Shown here: positions 7,964-16,766 of the stretch, one piece after another | Numbering within the stretch: position 1 is the stretch's first letter | How the letters are laid out: each line of letters opens with the position of its first letter | NCBI GenBank assembly: GCA_958415665.1 | Contig: CATYZK010000005.1 | Coordinates: 32,665-96,664, forward strand | Reading direction: 5' to 3' | DNA length: 64,000 nt | Origin: an uncultured Collinsella sp. | Lineage (GTDB): Bacteria > Actinomycetota > Coriobacteriia > Coriobacteriales > Coriobacteriaceae | Notes under the pieces: generated by a model | The model's input: the letters and a program-made list of their open reading frames with translations, nothing else | Told to the model about the DNA's origin: nothing | Database searches by the model: none | Program-made: the position numbers and the translations under genes

Positions 7964-8069
7964 GAAAGCGTATCCAAGGGTTCGGCAGCCGTAAGGGGTT
8001 ATAGCCGCCGAGCCAAAGGCGTGCCCGCGCCAAAACGGGTGGGCACACGAAGAAATGGGGAGGGGTCCC

Positions 8070-9497
8070 ATGGCAGTAGATAACAAGCAGATTGCCACCG
8101 ATGTCCTCGAGCTTGTGGGCGGTGCGGAAAACGTCACCATCGCCACCAACTGCATGACGCGCCTGCGTCTGACGCTCAAGGATAACAGCAAGGCCGACGT
8201 GGAGAAGATCAAGAAGGTTAAGGGTGTTCTGGGTTGTCAGTTCTCCGGTAGCCAGCTCCAGGTCATCATCGGCCAGAACGTGCCCAAGGTGCTCGACGAG
8301 TTCGTCGCCATCTCCGGTGTTACGAGGGGTGCGGCCGTCGAGGAGAACCTCGATGCCGACAAGCCCAAGGAGAAGTTGACCCCTAAGGGCGTCTGGAACG
8401 CAGTTCTCGACTATCTCTCCGGCACGATGACTCAGCTCATTCCGCTGATCATGGCCGCCGGTCTGTTCCGCACCTTTGCAGTTGTCCTCGGCCCCCAGGT
8501 CTTTGGTCTGCTGAGCGACACCGACCCGACGTACACGTTCTTTAACACGACGCTCTACGAGGCCGGTTTCTACTTCCTGCCGATCTTCCTGGGCTACGCC
8601 GCCGCAAAGAAGCTCGGCGCCAGCCCCATGCTCGGCATGCTGAGCGGCGCTATCCTCATTGCGCCCAGCATCATCTCCGCTGCTGCTGAAGGTGGCGCCA
8701 TCAGCGTCTACGGTTATCAGATGACCGCGACCAACTATTCCCAGACCGTTCTTCCCATCATGCTGACGATTCCGGTTCTGGCAGTTGTCGAGAAGTTCAT
8801 GAAGAAGCACGTCCCCGACGTCCTCTCCACGCTGTTTGCTCCGTTCTTCACGATGATCGTCGTTGTCCCCATCATGTTCATCGCTCTTGCCCCCGTTGGT
8901 AACCTCCTTGGTCAGGGCATCGCCGCACTCCTCTTTGGCCTGCAGAACATGGGCGGCATCTTCACCACGCTCGCTATGATGATCCTCGGCGCCTTCTGGC
9001 AGCTCTTCGTGGTCGCCGGCATGCACATGCCCGTCATCATGCTCGCCCAGGTGCAGATCCTCCAGGTCGGCAGCGACCCGTTCCTCTTCGTTGCTACCAA
9101 CTGCGCTATGACCGCTGTCTGGGGCTGCGCTATCGGTGCCTTCCTCCGCATCCGCAATAAGGAGGAGAAGGGCCTCTGCGCCGGCTACGTGGTGTCCGCA
9201 CTCCTCGGTGGCGTTACCGAGCCCGCGCTCTTCGGTACCATCCTGCGCTTCCGTCGCACCATGATCGGCATGATCATCGGCGGTGCCGCTGGTGCCCTCG
9301 TCTCCTCGCTGCTCCACGTTACCCTCTACGTTGGCGCCATGGCGACGAACTTCCTGGTCTTCCTGGGTTATCTCCAGGGCGGCATGGAGAACACCATCTG
9401 TGCCATCATCGGCATGGTTGTCGCCTGCGTCGTGGCTGCTGTGGTGGTCTACTTCACCGGCTTCTCCAAGGAGGAGCTCGCCGAGATGGAGGCCTAA
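8070..9497 (+). CDS. PTS beta-glucoside-type EIIBC permease
   Basis: 475 residues. The ATG at 8070 follows GGGGAGGGG; the ATG five codons earlier overlaps that site. The EIIB domain occupies about residues 1-90 with the phosphorylated Cys28 in NCMTRLRL. The EIIC domain follows from about 110 with roughly ten hydrophobic segments and the GGVTEPALFG motif typical of glucose/beta-glucoside permeases. There is no EIIA domain, so phosphate must come from a separate EIIA such as the one at 30976. It would import and phosphorylate a beta-glucoside for the GH1 enzymes; the exact sugar is unknown. Confidence 0.9.
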   Translation: MAVDNKQIATDVLELVGGAENVTIATNCMTRLRLTLKDNSKADVEKIKKVKGVLGCQFSGSQLQVIIGQNVPKVLDEFVAISGVTRGAAVEENLDADKPKEKLTPKGVWNAVLDYLSGTMTQLIPLIMAAGLFRTFAVVLGPQVFGLLSDTDPTYTFFNTTLYEAGFYFLPIFLGYAAAKKLGASPMLGMLSGAILIAPSIISAAAEGGAISVYGYQMTATNYSQTVLPIMLTIPVLAVVEKFMKKHVPDVLSTLFAPFFTMIVVVPIMFIALAPVGNLLGQGIAALLFGLQNMGGIFTTLAMMILGAFWQLFVVAGMHMPVIMLAQVQILQVGSDPFLFVATNCAMTAVWGCAIGAFLRIRNKEEKGLCAGYVVSALLGGVTEPALFGTILRFRRTMIGMIIGGAAGALVSSLLHVTLYVGAMATNFLVFLGYLQGGMENTICAIIGMVVACVVAAVVVYFTGFSKEELAEMEA

Positions 9498-9538
9498 GGC
9501 CAAGCCATTCGGTCGACTACGACCTTACCTACACGACA

Positions 9539-9575
9539 GGGCCCCGTCAGGCGCAAGCCCGGCGGGGCCCTTTTG
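9539..9575 (+). terminator. Rho-independent terminator after the PTS gene
   Basis: GGGCCCCGTCAGG pairs with CCCGGCGGGGCCC around GCGCAAG, followed by TTTTGC. A second stem, CTGTCG with CGACAG, follows at about 9610-9640 in the leader of the next gene. Confidence 0.85.
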
Positions 9576-9707
9576 CAAGGTAGACTGGAGCGGGCAAGTG
9601 GTGCCTGCCTGTCGGGGCTTGCTAAGCGACAGGGGCTTTTGCACCAGGGGTTTCCGCGAAAGCTTCTGCCGGTTCGCAATTCCTTTATCGAGCGAAAGGA
9701 CATGCAG

Positions 9708-11021
9708 ATGAGTTTGGGAAAGCTGACCGTCAACGGTCGTCAGGACGGTTTTTTGTGCGAGGGCAAGCCGTTCTTTTGGTTTGCCGATACGTGCTGGAGC
9801 GCATTCACCAGCATCTCCGAGGCCGACTGGGATTACTATCTGACCCGTCGCGCCGAGCAGGGCATGAACGTGCTGCAGATCAACACGCTGCCGCAGTGGG
9901 ATCGCTGCTGCCCCGATCTGGGTATTTGGCCCTACGCCAGCGAGGATGGCGTGCACTTTGATTGGTCCCGTCCCAACCAGGCATACTGGGACCGCGCCGC
10001 TGCCATGTGCCGCGCTGCCGTCGAGCACGGCATTCGCCCGGCGCTCGTGCTCATGTGGTGCAACTACGTGCCCGGTACCTGGGGTGCCAAGATTGCCGAG
10101 CGTTGCGGTGCCGAGGTCATGCCGCGCGAGGAGGTCCGTGCCCATGTTGCCCGCGTCGTCGAGAACCTGGGCGAGTTCGATCCCGTCTATGTGGTGACGG
10201 GCGACACGGACTTTGCCGGTGACGAGGCGATTGCCTATTACGAGGATGCGCTCGACGAGGTTGCAAAGCGCGCGCCCGAGGCTCTGCGTACCATGCACAT
10301 CAACCGCGGAAACCGCACGATTCCCGCGCAGTATCTGGACCGTCTGGACTTCTACATGTTCCAGCCCGGCCACAACTACGAGGGCCAGCCCGAGGCTTGG
10401 CGCCTGCCGCAGGACTTTATCGCCAACTATCCCAACAAGCCGATGGTCAACTCCGAGCCCTGCTACGAGCAGATGGGTGCATCGCGCAATGTGTACTGGC
10501 GTTTTACCGCGCAGGACTGCCGTGCGAGCGTGTGGTCGTCGATCCTTGCCGGTGCCAGCGCCGGCGTGACCTACGGCGCGCATGGCGTGTGGAACTGGCA
10601 GACCAGCAAGAGCCAGGGCTCGGTGCTGGGCGAGGGCTTCGACATGCCGTTCCGATGGCAGGAGTGCCTGCAGTTTGCGGGCGTGTGGGACTTTGCCGCC
10701 ATCGAGCATGTGCTTGCCGGCCTGGGTGCCACGGCGTGCAATGGCGCCCTTGCCGTGGTTCCCGCGCAGGAGCTGCTCGACGACGCGCGCGAGGCCATCC
10801 GCGTGGCACGCATCGGCGAGCGTGTCGTCACCTATCTGCCGCGCACCACGGCGCTTACGTTTAAGCTCGATAGTGCGCGCGGCTGGTCGGCGACGGCCCT
10901 CGACATGGAGGCCAAGCGCATTGCCAAGCTGCCCGTTCGCGATAACGGCGACGGCACCGTGCGCGTAGCTCAGCATCCCTTTGAGCACGATGCCCTGGTG
11001 ATCCTGACTCCCGAGCACTAA
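9708..11021 (+). CDS. DUF4038 glycoside hydrolase-like protein
   Basis: 437 residues. AAAGGA lies 7 nt before the ATG at 9708, which is better placed than the ATG at 9702. The barrel begins at FFWFADTCWSAF, typical of DUF4038/apiosidase-like enzymes (GH140 and relatives). Candidate acidic residues are in VVTGDTDF and VNSEPCYE, the latter a likely catalytic Glu. The C-terminal 90 residues fit the small beta domain of this family. No signal peptide is seen, so it probably acts inside the cell on imported or phosphorylated sugars. It is separated from the PTS gene by a terminator but points the same way. Confidence 0.75.
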   Translation: MSLGKLTVNGRQDGFLCEGKPFFWFADTCWSAFTSISEADWDYYLTRRAEQGMNVLQINTLPQWDRCCPDLGIWPYASEDGVHFDWSRPNQAYWDRAAAMCRAAVEHGIRPALVLMWCNYVPGTWGAKIAERCGAEVMPREEVRAHVARVVENLGEFDPVYVVTGDTDFAGDEAIAYYEDALDEVAKRAPEALRTMHINRGNRTIPAQYLDRLDFYMFQPGHNYEGQPEAWRLPQDFIANYPNKPMVNSEPCYEQMGASRNVYWRFTAQDCRASVWSSILAGASAGVTYGAHGVWNWQTSKSQGSVLGEGFDMPFRWQECLQFAGVWDFAAIEHVLAGLGATACNGALAVVPAQELLDDAREAIRVARIGERVVTYLPRTTALTFKLDSARGWSATALDMEAKRIAKLPVRDNGDGTVRVAQHPFEHDALVILTPEH

Positions 11022-11054
11022 CACCCGAGCTCCAACACTTCCGATCCCTCCATC

Positions 11055-11177
11055 CCCTTCTCCATCGCACGCAACCCAGTCCCTCAATAAGTTGCGGTGG
11101 AATAGTTCCTAAAAAGTGTCCCAAGCCGGCCAAACAGGAACTATTCCACCGCAACTGAGCGTGCGATCGGAGAAGGG
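11055..11177. repeat. Composite palindrome enclosing AGTTGCGGTG copy 2
   Basis: An outer stem, CCCTTCTCCATCGCACGC (11055-11072) with GCGTGCGATCGGAGAAGGG (11159-11177), encloses the palindrome 11089-11156 (arms AGTTGCGGTGGAATAGTTCC and GGAACTATTCCACCGCAACT). Confidence 0.85.
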
Positions 11178-11185
11178 AATCCTTC

Positions 11186-11252
11186 AGTTGCGGTGAAATA
11201 CGGTCTAAATCCAGCCATTTGGTTGCAAAACAGTCCGTATTCCACCGCAACT
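11186..11252. repeat. AGTTGCGGTG palindrome, copy 3
   Basis: Arms AGTTGCGGTGAAATACGG and CCGTATTCCACCGCAACT. The 340-bp gap before the LuxR gene holds these repeats and that gene's leader only. Confidence 0.85.
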
Positions 11253-11364
11253 TGTGTTGAGGGTGGCTGAGGGCAATTGCGTAACACTTTGGCTATTGCG
11301 TGTGTAGTAAGACCCGTTCTCTACTAAAATGGTTCTCCGGACATCTAAGCGGGTGGGGGTTACC

Positions 11365-12909
11365 ATGAGGGACCTGGGAGACACAACCGCATATTTGCGC
11401 CGGGGCATACGGGAGATTCTGTGCCTGGCGCTTTTCTTTTTCACGTTTTTGGCCGGCGAGTACTTCTTTGACGTACGCGTGGCCGAGTTTGTGCCAGCGA
11501 ACGAGGTTGTTATCTACGAGAGCATCGTCGTCGGCGCGAGCGTGATTGGCTATTTTGTGCGTCCTCTCCTGTACTATCGTCGTCCCCAGGCAATCGATGC
11601 AACGAGCGATATGACGGGCGTGCTGCTGGTGTCGGCATTGCTGCTGCTGATTATGGCGGCGCAGTTTCAGGTCGTGATTGCGGGCGGTCTGGTGGCGTGC
11701 TGCGCTCTGGGCTACTGCGGATCGACCGCCCATGCCAATCTGGCGCGGCGTTTTGCGCAGACGCCTTGTTTGGCACGTGCCGTGGCGGTTTCTTATGCTG
11801 CGGGCATTTTGGTACAGGTGCTCAACCATATGGTGATGCCTGCGGGCATTCCTCAACAGTTTGTTCTGGTCGCCTGTGCGATTGCGCTGGTTGGGCTGCT
11901 TCACGGTACCCGCCGAGCTAAATTGCGCGATGAGTCTGCGCCCGAGTTCGAAGCCGAGATTGCCGAACTATCGGTCGATGCGTCGGAGCATGGCGCCAAG
12001 TGGCGCGATAATCCCGAGGCAAAGGCGGCCTTCCAAGGTGCCGTAGTGCGCTTGACGGTGGCGACCGCCTGCCTTACCGGCGTATTCGCGGCTCTCAACG
12101 CCGGTCTTACGACCTCGCATGCCGCCGGCGCCATCGATCTGGGTGACTGGCCGCGCCTGCTGTTGGTTGTGAGCGCGCTTGCCGCCGGCGCCCTGTATGA
12201 CCTGCGAGGACGCTCGTATATGAATATCATCATGACGTGCGCCGCCATGCTGTCCACGCTCTCGTTCTTCGTGCTTATCACCGATGGTAACGGTGGCAAT
12301 GCGCTCGCCGCCACGATTATCTTTTACCTGGGTACGGGCTTTTTCGTGGTGTTCTTCACCGCGAAGTTCGCCGCGATTTCGATGTATGCGCGCTGGTCGT
12401 ATTTGTGGCCGTGCATGGGCCGCGCCATCAACAACATTTGCTCAATGCTTGTGACGGCTCCGGCGGTGGCGATCATCTCGAGTCAAAACGTGCTGATGGC
12501 GGTGGGCGTCGTGCTCGTGCTGTTCGTTGGCATTGCGATTTCGCTGCTGGGGCAGTTTGGACAAGGCGTTGAGGACGAAGCGGATCACGGAGGCCTGGCG
12601 TTTGTCACCGACGATCTTGGCGTGGGCCGTGCGCTCGATCAGACCGACGCGGTGCCCCTGGAGGCGCCGGAGCTTTCGTTTGACGATCGGCTCGATGGCT
12701 TCGTTACCGCCTTTGGGCTTACGAAGCGCGAGCGCGATGTGCTGGAGGCGTTGGTCGTTTCGGACGACAGCGTGCAGGACGTGGCGGCGGCGCTCTTCCT
12801 TTCGCGTTCTACGCTCTACCGCCACATCGCCTCGATCAACAAAAAGACCGGTGCCGCCTCGCGCGTAGCCCTCATCAACTTCTTCTGGTCCTGGACGCCC
12901 CAAGACTAG
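11365..12909 (+). CDS. LuxR-family regulator with multi-pass membrane domain
   Basis: 514 residues. GGGTGGGGG precedes the ATG at 11365; an upstream in-frame ATG has no site. About twelve hydrophobic segments occupy residues 15-410, in two groups split by a hydrophilic stretch near 190-235. The C-terminus, from about 440, is a LuxR/GerE helix-turn-helix: LTKRERDVLEALV, then VQDVAAALFLSRSTLYRHI. Such membrane LuxR proteins are common in Coriobacteriia and probably sense a ligand or membrane state. Its target could be its own promoter or the adjacent envelope cluster; this is inference. Confidence 0.85.
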   Translation: MRDLGDTTAYLRRGIREILCLALFFFTFLAGEYFFDVRVAEFVPANEVVIYESIVVGASVIGYFVRPLLYYRRPQAIDATSDMTGVLLVSALLLLIMAAQFQVVIAGGLVACCALGYCGSTAHANLARRFAQTPCLARAVAVSYAAGILVQVLNHMVMPAGIPQQFVLVACAIALVGLLHGTRRAKLRDESAPEFEAEIAELSVDASEHGAKWRDNPEAKAAFQGAVVRLTVATACLTGVFAALNAGLTTSHAAGAIDLGDWPRLLLVVSALAAGALYDLRGRSYMNIIMTCAAMLSTLSFFVLITDGNGGNALAATIIFYLGTGFFVVFFTAKFAAISMYARWSYLWPCMGRAINNICSMLVTAPAVAIISSQNVLMAVGVVLVLFVGIAISLLGQFGQGVEDEADHGGLAFVTDDLGVGRALDQTDAVPLEAPELSFDDRLDGFVTAFGLTKRERDVLEALVVSDDSVQDVAAALFLSRSTLYRHIASINKKTGAASRVALINFFWSWTPQD

Positions 12910-12911
12910 TC

Positions 12912-12951
12912 AACCACCACAAAGGGGACAGGCACCTTTGTGGTGGTTTTT
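12912..12951. repeat. ACCACCAC hairpin, copy 3
   Basis: AACCACCACAAAGG and CCTTTGTGGTGGTT arms followed by TTT, 3 bp after the LuxR stop. It probably ends that transcript. Confidence 0.85.
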
Positions 12952-13053
12952 ACCTGCGAAAATGTGAATATGAGACATTTGTCACCTGCCGTTTTGGCGC
13001 TCAAAGGCATATGAATGTGATGTTGAGCGAAGTAGAACGGAAGGAGTGCGTCT

Positions 13054-13506
13054 ATGGCGTCTCGGGGTTGCGCGTCTAATAAAATTGCGGGCGCGCTTAT
13101 CGCCGTGGTTGTTGTTGCCGCGGCAGTGACACTCATGCGAGCTTACGGCGCCGGCGCCCATGGCGCTCAGGGAAAGACTGCCGCACAAGCATCGCTCAAT
13201 GATTGTGCCGCCGCTCCGGTGGCGGTCAAGCTTATCGAGGACGGAGAGGCACGGACGGTCTATGAGACCGACGATGCCGAGCTGGTCGCATCGACCTTTG
13301 CCGCGCTCGACGGCTGCATCGTGGGAGATGAGGTGGATGAGCGGATGAGCGACGCCGGTTGCACGCTCGTTTTTGTCTATGCGGACGGCTCGGAGCGATC
13401 GGTGGAGCTCGAGGGCAAGAATATCGTGCTCGACAAGACGGCATATCGCCTCGACGGTGCCGAGGAACTGTGGCGACAGCTTGCCGCCATCAAGAACAGC
13501 CAATGA
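13054..13506 (+). CDS. Small membrane-anchored or exported protein
   Basis: 150 residues; the ATG follows GGAAGGAGTGCGTCT. A hydrophobic segment at about residues 10-30 would act as a signal anchor, placing the rest outside the membrane. The outer part carries two Cys and an acidic stretch. I do not recognise a family. It starts a four-gene run (13054-16638) with spacings of 17 to 75 bp, so it is probably cotranscribed with the zinc-ribbon protein and the two lipoproteins. Confidence 0.7.
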   Translation: MASRGCASNKIAGALIAVVVVAAAVTLMRAYGAGAHGAQGKTAAQASLNDCAAAPVAVKLIEDGEARTVYETDDAELVASTFAALDGCIVGDEVDERMSDAGCTLVFVYADGSERSVELEGKNIVLDKTAYRLDGAEELWRQLAAIKNSQ

Positions 13507-13523
13507 AATGAGGGGTGTACGGG

Positions 13524-15008
13524 ATGAGTGACTTGAGATTCTGCCCGGCATGCGGGGCGCAACTGCCTCGGGTTGCCGGTGTGCCGGTGCGGTTTTGCCC
13601 GGGTTGCGGCGTCCGGCTCGGGGGCGTTGCATGCGGCCCGGATGCCACGGGGTCTGTGGATGATGCAGCTGACGATGATAGCGCGGGTGAAGGTTGCGAG
13701 CCGAGCGTGGCCGTGCCGGCAGATGCGCCAACGCGGAGTGCCGAGGCGGCGTCACCGTCTGGCGGCACAGCCTCGGCGGGTGCTCCCCGCGTCGGCGACC
13801 TCGAGCTCCATACCGCATGCGATGTTTCTGGCGGTCAGGCACTCGCGCAGGTGGCATTGCCGCGGGATTGGCGTATCGAAGAGGCACATCTTGAGCGTAG
13901 CGGTAGCTTCGACTGCCCGATTTCGGTTGGCGTGACGGCGGCGGGCCCCGCGGGCGAGCGGATTGTGTACCGCTCCGAGCTCTGCTACGTGGATGCGGGC
14001 GCCGTTGCCAAGCGCATTCCCACGCAAACCGAGCGCAAGGCGTTTGTGCACGTGGAGACAGCGTGCGACGAGCTGGCCCAGGCCTGTGCGGCACAGCTGG
14101 GCGCGCAGGCGGAGGTTGTGGCCGAGCAGCCGTACCCATCGAGCGCGGCGGTCGATATCGAGCACGAGCGTGCCCGCGTAAAGCGCGAGGCGGCAAACGA
14201 CTTTGCGATTCAGGGCTTTTCGATGGAACCGAGCGATGTGATCTATGAGTGCGGCATGCGCCGATATCAGCTTGCGGGCGCTCCAGTGCCCACCGAGCTT
14301 GCGGTGGCTGCCAAAGTCGAGGGCTATGTGGCCTCGATTGGCGGAATCGCGGGCTCTATGGGTAAAGGCATTGCCGCCGGGGCCGAGGCGCTGCTGGGCG
14401 CGGGCCTTTCGAGCGGGCTCATCGGCGGCGTTCTGGGCAAGCGCCTGCGCGAGCGCCAGGCGGCTGCGGCGGCGGGGCAGGGTGTCGCGCAGGAGCAGGC
14501 CTCGGATCAGGGCGATTGCCCAGACGAGGCGCCGTTCAAGCTGGGAGCGGCCGACCTGTTGCAGTGGCGTATCAGAGACAGCTTCTGCTTGGTTGCGCCA
14601 GAGGGCCGTCTGGACGAGGCGGCCTCTACGGCGCTCGCCTCAATGGCATCGACCCTGCGGCTCAACCCGGAGCTTGCGCGCGAGGCATGCGCTCAAAAGC
14701 AGCAGATGGTGCTTGAGCAGCGCCAACGTACGCAGATGAATATCGCCCAGCAGCAACAGCAGTTTGCAGCCTGGCAGCAGATGCATGCTTCGCAGCAGGC
14801 GGCGTTCGACAGCTACCAGCAGGCATGGTTCGATCGCAGCGATCGTCAGCACGCCGCGAACATGGCCGCCAGCGCAGCCAGTTTCTCCAGCGCGGGCGTG
14901 GGGACAGGCGCAGCCTCGTATTCCGATGCCATTCGCGGAGTCAATCATTACACCAGGCCCGACGGCACCGATGTCGAGGTTTCGGTGATGGCGGACCAGC
15001 TTGGGTGA
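13524..15008 (+). CDS. Zinc-ribbon protein with disrupted 3' end
   Basis: 494 residues as read. An N-terminal zinc ribbon has Cys7, Cys10, Cys25 and Cys28 (FCPACG and FCPGCG). The middle holds a Gly/Ala-rich segment with two hydrophobic stretches (about 275-310), followed by a Gln-rich, coiled-coil-like region near 390-430. The reading frame ends at TGA 15006, but another frame from 15002 continues coherently as WVNGSGDVIGTRDGFEPGFG to TAG 15083-15085. This fits loss of one base near 15000. The intact gene would cover 13524-15085. Function unknown; the ribbon and context suggest an envelope or scaffold role. Confidence 0.7.
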   Translation: MSDLRFCPACGAQLPRVAGVPVRFCPGCGVRLGGVACGPDATGSVDDAADDDSAGEGCEPSVAVPADAPTRSAEAASPSGGTASAGAPRVGDLELHTACDVSGGQALAQVALPRDWRIEEAHLERSGSFDCPISVGVTAAGPAGERIVYRSELCYVDAGAVAKRIPTQTERKAFVHVETACDELAQACAAQLGAQAEVVAEQPYPSSAAVDIEHERARVKREAANDFAIQGFSMEPSDVIYECGMRRYQLAGAPVPTELAVAAKVEGYVASIGGIAGSMGKGIAAGAEALLGAGLSSGLIGGVLGKRLRERQAAAAAGQGVAQEQASDQGDCPDEAPFKLGAADLLQWRIRDSFCLVAPEGRLDEAASTALASMASTLRLNPELAREACAQKQQMVLEQRQRTQMNIAQQQQQFAAWQQMHASQQAAFDSYQQAWFDRSDRQHAANMAASAASFSSAGVGTGAASYSDAIRGVNHYTRPDGTDVEVSVMADQLG

Positions 15009-15160
15009 ACGGCTCGGGCGATGTGATCGGCACGCGCGATGGCTTTGAGCCCGGTTTTGGCTGGACGGAACTGCCTCGTCAATAGCGTGAGCGGGCTATG
15101 TCTGAATCGATGCCGGGCGTGTTTCTCGGCACCGTGATAAAGAACGGGAAAGGAACAACG

Positions 15161-15916
15161 ATGAGGGAGACGGTTATTTCGCGCACGGCGTTTGTCGTGG
15201 CGGCGGGAACGGCGCTGCTGACGCTTGCGGGGTGCGGTGGACAGCAGGCGCAGGATACGACGGGTTTTAACGACGACCGCCCGGTAAAGGACAAGATGGA
15301 CGCGGGCTCGTCATCGGGCGATTCCGGTGATGCGGGCGGCAGCTCGAATGCGGACGGCGGCTCGACGGATGCGTTTGATACGTGGTCGGACGACTGCTGG
15401 GATGCGCACCGCAACATCAGCATCGCGGCATTGCTCGAGCTTAAGGGCTGGCAGTTGCAGGAATTTGCGTCGCAACAGGGCTATACCTGGCAAGATGCGC
15501 TCGAGATGTACGAGAACGAGGCAGGCCGCGTACTCAGCGTCTGCAATATCAGCAAGGACGGCGCAACCGAATGGCTCGGTGAGGACGAAATCGGAAAACT
15601 CGACAAGGGCGGAACCGGGAGCACCGTGATGTTTACGCTGCAACTTGCGAGCTATTCGAGCTGCGAGGACGTTATCGCGGGCTTTTCGGTGCCGGTCGAG
15701 GATCGGGCACAGATCACCTCGGGCTCGTGGATCGCGTGCGTTTACGGTTCCAACATGGCGCGTCACGTTGCCATGGTGAGCCCGATGGAAAATGGCGACT
15801 ATCGCCTGGACCTCATTACCGAGGAGGCTATCAAGACCGGTACGTTTACCCAGGGCGGCGGTGCCCCCACGATTGACGAATTTTGGCAGGAAAAGACCGG
15901 ACGCGCGCTCGGCTAA
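15161..15916 (+). CDS. Lipoprotein, paralogue A
   Basis: 251 residues. GGAAAGGAACAACG precedes the ATG at 15161. The signal peptide ends in LTLAGC, so lipid attachment is expected at Cys25. A Ser/Gly/Asp-rich linker (about 40-75) precedes a folded domain of about 170 residues. That domain shares an order of motifs with the next gene, for example EAIKTGTFTQGGGAPTIDEFW here and EAFIRTGYLSGGDQIDIDELW there. No known family recognised. It is anchored to the outer face of the membrane. Confidence 0.75.
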   Translation: MRETVISRTAFVVAAGTALLTLAGCGGQQAQDTTGFNDDRPVKDKMDAGSSSGDSGDAGGSSNADGGSTDAFDTWSDDCWDAHRNISIAALLELKGWQLQEFASQQGYTWQDALEMYENEAGRVLSVCNISKDGATEWLGEDEIGKLDKGGTGSTVMFTLQLASYSSCEDVIAGFSVPVEDRAQITSGSWIACVYGSNMARHVAMVSPMENGDYRLDLITEEAIKTGTFTQGGGAPTIDEFWQEKTGRALG

Positions 15917-15951
15917 GTGCGATGCGGCCAATATCATAGCGAGGGACGAAC

Positions 15952-16638
15952 ATGATGAACGAGATGACGATGAGCCGCGCGGCCTTTGTGGCGGGCGCGG
16001 GCGCGGCGGCTTGCGCGCTGGCTGGCTGCTCGGGCACTACGGGCGGCGCGGGTGGCGCTAAAGCAGCGAGCACAGCGGACGCCGCCTGCGTGGACGACAA
16101 TGCCAACGTGACGGTCTATGCCGCAATCAATCTGGGCGGTGCCGATCTGGTGCGCCTGCTCAAACATCAAAATTATGAGTGGCAAGGCGAGAACGTGGGC
16201 TACGGCGCCGTCGATGACGCGGGATTTTTCGCCTTTACCTTTTCCAAGGTTTCGGACGATGTGGACGAACTTGCAAATAGCGCGATACCGCTTTCGGAGT
16301 CCGAATACGAGGAGCTTGAACCGGGCGGCGGAGACGATAGCGTGGCGATCTTGCTTTCGGTGGCCGGTTATACGACGGGCGACCGCGCGCTTGCCGGCGC
16401 AATTGGCGATGCAGCGATGGTGCAGGAGAAGTGTACGGTTGACGATTCCGCGTATTGGCTGGTCAGGGCACTCGACGGCAGCCGCTATGTGATTTCGGCC
16501 TACGACACCGAAGACGATGGCGACAGCGCTCATGACATCTATATCTACAACGAGGCTTTTATTCGCACCGGCTACCTGAGCGGCGGCGACCAGATCGATA
16601 TCGATGAGCTCTGGAGCTGCCTGACTGCCAACTCGTAG
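15952..16638 (+). CDS. Lipoprotein, paralogue B
   Basis: 228 residues; GAGGGACGAAC precedes the ATG. The lipobox is ALAGC with Cys26. The mature domain is shorter than in paralogue A because the linker is reduced. The pair probably arose by tandem duplication and 35 bp separate them. Function unknown. It ends the four-gene envelope cluster; a convergent regulator follows. Confidence 0.75.
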   Translation: MMNEMTMSRAAFVAGAGAAACALAGCSGTTGGAGGAKAASTADAACVDDNANVTVYAAINLGGADLVRLLKHQNYEWQGENVGYGAVDDAGFFAFTFSKVSDDVDELANSAIPLSESEYEELEPGGGDDSVAILLSVAGYTTGDRALAGAIGDAAMVQEKCTVDDSAYWLVRALDGSRYVISAYDTEDDGDSAHDIYIYNEAFIRTGYLSGGDQIDIDELWSCLTANS

Positions 16639-16657
16639 CGCTGAAGCGGTAAACAAT

Positions 16658-16754
16658 CCCATCCCCTCAATAACTTGCGGTGAAATACGGACTAATTACG
16701 GCCCCCAGGGGGCCAAACAGTCCGTATTTCACCGCAACTGCTGAGGGGATGGGG
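16658..16754. repeat. Composite palindrome with AGTTGCGGTG copy 4
   Basis: Outer arms CCCATCCCCTCA and TGAGGGGATGGGG enclose ACTTGCGGTGAAATACGGAC and GTCCGTATTTCACCGCAACT. It fills the gap between two convergent genes and could stop both transcripts. Confidence 0.85.
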
Positions 16755-16766
16755 TCTGTTTCTGCG

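Noticed and set aside
7775..8212. 145-codon minus-strand frame across the PTS promoter region
   Set aside because: It overlaps the promoter and start of the PTS gene, has no ribosome binding site and no recognisable motif.
7944..9503. Minus-strand frame opposite the PTS gene
   Set aside because: Rich in His, Asp and Glu from antisense of hydrophobic codons; the EIIBC frame is certain.
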